Position numbers and translations under genes: made by a program. A DNA stretch of 7,937 nucleotides from an uncultured Prevotellaceae bacterium (GTDB lineage: Bacteria > Bacteroidota > Bacteroidia > Bacteroidales > Bacteroidaceae), in assembly GCA_937902455.1 (NCBI GenBank), contig CALELI010000098.1, positions 1 through 7,937 on the forward strand, in the 5' to 3' direction. This document shows positions 7,224-7,937 of the stretch, piece by piece; position 1 is the first letter of the stretch; each line of letters starts with the position of its first letter. Below the pieces are notes generated by a model. It was not told the origin of the DNA and ran no database searches. It worked only from the letters and a program-made list of their open reading frames with translations.

Positions 7224-7231
7224 TGTTGAAC

Positions 7232-7266
7232 TGTGAATTATAAATTATGAATTGTGAATTGTGAAT
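7232..7266. repeat. Heptamer tandem array C (TGTGAAT/TATGAAT), five units
   Basis: Plus-strand units are TGTGAAT, TATAAAT, TATGAAT, TGTGAAT, TGTGAAT, in perfect 7-bp register, with a degenerate sixth (GTTGAAC, 7225-7231) next to the folD start codon. It fills nearly the whole 47-bp gap between the ffh stop (7271-7273, minus strand) and the folD start (7223). The units resemble those of array A (both contain TGAAT) but lie in the opposite orientation relative to transcription. Confidence 0.88.
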
Positions 7267-7270
7267 TAAA

Positions 7271-7937
7271 TCACTTTCTTCTCGGCATGTGAGCCATCAT
7301 CTTCTGCATCTTGTTGCCAGTCATCATGTGCATCATCTTGCGCATCTGCTCGAACTGCTTCGTTATGCGGTTCACCTCGTCGATGGAGTTACCGCTGCCC
7401 TTGGCAATCCTCATCTTCCTGCTCGTGTTGAAGCATTCGGGATGTTCGCGCTCGTAAGGGGTCATACTTCCTATCATGGCCTCCACGCCCTTGAAGGCAT
7501 TGTCATCGATGTCGATGTCCTTGAGAGCCTTGCCCATGCCAGGAATCATGGAAGCCAGGTCCTTGATGTTACCCATCTTCTTGATCTGCTGGATCTGCTT
7601 GAGGAAGTCGTTATAGTCGAACTTGTTCTTTGCGATTTTCTTCTCCAGGCGCCGTGCCTCCTCCTCGTCGAACTGCTGCTGGGCACGTTCCACGAATGAG
7701 ATGATGTCACCCATTCCGAGGATTCGGTCAGCCATGCGCGACGGGTGGAATACATCAAGGGCTTCCATCTTCTCACCAGTACCGACGAACATGATTGGCT
7801 TGTCGACTACGGTACGTATGCTGAGAGCGGCACCGCCACGGGTATCGCCGTCGAGCTTTGTAAGGATCACACCGTCAATCTCCAGCCGTTCATTGAATGT
7901 CTTGGCCGTGTTGACAGCATCCTGACCAGTCATGGCA
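7271..7937 (-). CDS. ffh: Signal recognition particle GTPase Ffh, C-terminal half (5' truncated by window edge)
   Basis: Ffh is the SRP54 homologue that binds 4.5S RNA and hydrophobic signal sequences and delivers ribosomes to FtsY at the membrane. About 221 of the usual 440-450 residues are present; the frame continues to the window edge (A-M-T-G-Q-D-A-V-N), so the ATG at 7933 is internal. Visible parts are the end of the NG GTPase domain, with TKLDGDTRGGAALS (G4 region) and VGTGEKMEALDVFHP (G5 region), then the linker, then the methionine-rich M domain: MIPGMGK, MTPYEREHPE, TSRKMRIAKGSG (the RNA-binding signature) and a tail FEQMRKMMHMMTGNKMQKMMAHM ending RRK. The TGA stop is 7273-7271. FtsY lacks an M domain, so it is excluded. 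folD follows 47 bp downstream and the gap is filled by array C. Confidence 0.95.
   Translation of the reverse strand, partial: AMTGQDAVNTAKTFNERLEIDGVILTKLDGDTRGGAALSIRTVVDKPIMFVGTGEKMEALDVFHPSRMADRILGMGDIISFVERAQQQFDEEEARRLEKKIAKNKFDYNDFLKQIQQIKKMGNIKDLASMIPGMGKALKDIDIDDNAFKGVEAMIGSMTPYEREHPECFNTSRKMRIAKGSGNSIDEVNRITKQFEQMRKMMHMMTGNKMQKMMAHMPRRK

Noticed and set aside
3851..7266. Reading the tandem arrays as CRISPR
   Set aside because: Units are 7 bp and directly adjacent, with no spacers and no cas genes.
7289..7699. Plus-strand histidine/leucine-rich open frame opposite ffh
   Set aside because: Shadow of the methionine-rich M domain (ATG read in reverse gives His).

Overview
The window looks like chromosomal DNA from a Bacteroidales bacterium, most likely Prevotellaceae. 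The reasons are the protein sequences (DapA, FolD, Ffh and the MG2-type exported protein all read as Bacteroidales versions), a textbook Bacteroidetes promoter (TTTG, 19 bases, TAACTTTG) in front of the tRNA gene, a tRNA gene without an encoded CCA, and coding starts without evident Shine-Dalgarno sequences. The genus is an inference from memory of these families, not from a search.

Left half, plus strand (1-6088): the 3' end of ligA (NAD-dependent DNA ligase, BRCT domain), dapA (lysine/diaminopimelate pathway), a large secreted MG2/carboxypeptidase-regulatory/plug-like protein, and a secreted GH92 alpha-mannosidase. The four genes are tightly spaced (34, 12 and 31 bp gaps) and could be one transcript, ending at a strong bidirectional terminator at 6149-6183. 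Two genes are housekeeping and two are exported envelope or glycan functions. No SusC/SusD pair is present, so this is not visibly a polysaccharide utilisation locus.

Right half, minus strand (6190-7937): ffh (SRP GTPase, 3' half only), folD (one-carbon folate metabolism) and tRNA-His(GTG), read in that order. ffh and folD are probably an operon; tRNA-His has its own promoter. The tRNA and GH92 converge on the shared terminator.

The most unusual signal is in the gaps between genes. Three intergenic gaps each hold a short AT-rich tandem array, all with a 7-bp period but with different unit sequences: 3851-3903 (AATGAAT/AATGAAA), 6095-6129 (GGTTATA-like) and 7232-7266 (TGTGAAT/TATGAAT). Each starts at, or within 6 bases of, a stop codon. 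The first array supplies the predicted start codon of the GH92 gene, one of eight ATGs spaced exactly 7 bases apart. No CRISPR array, insertion sequence, phage gene or recognisable defence system is present.
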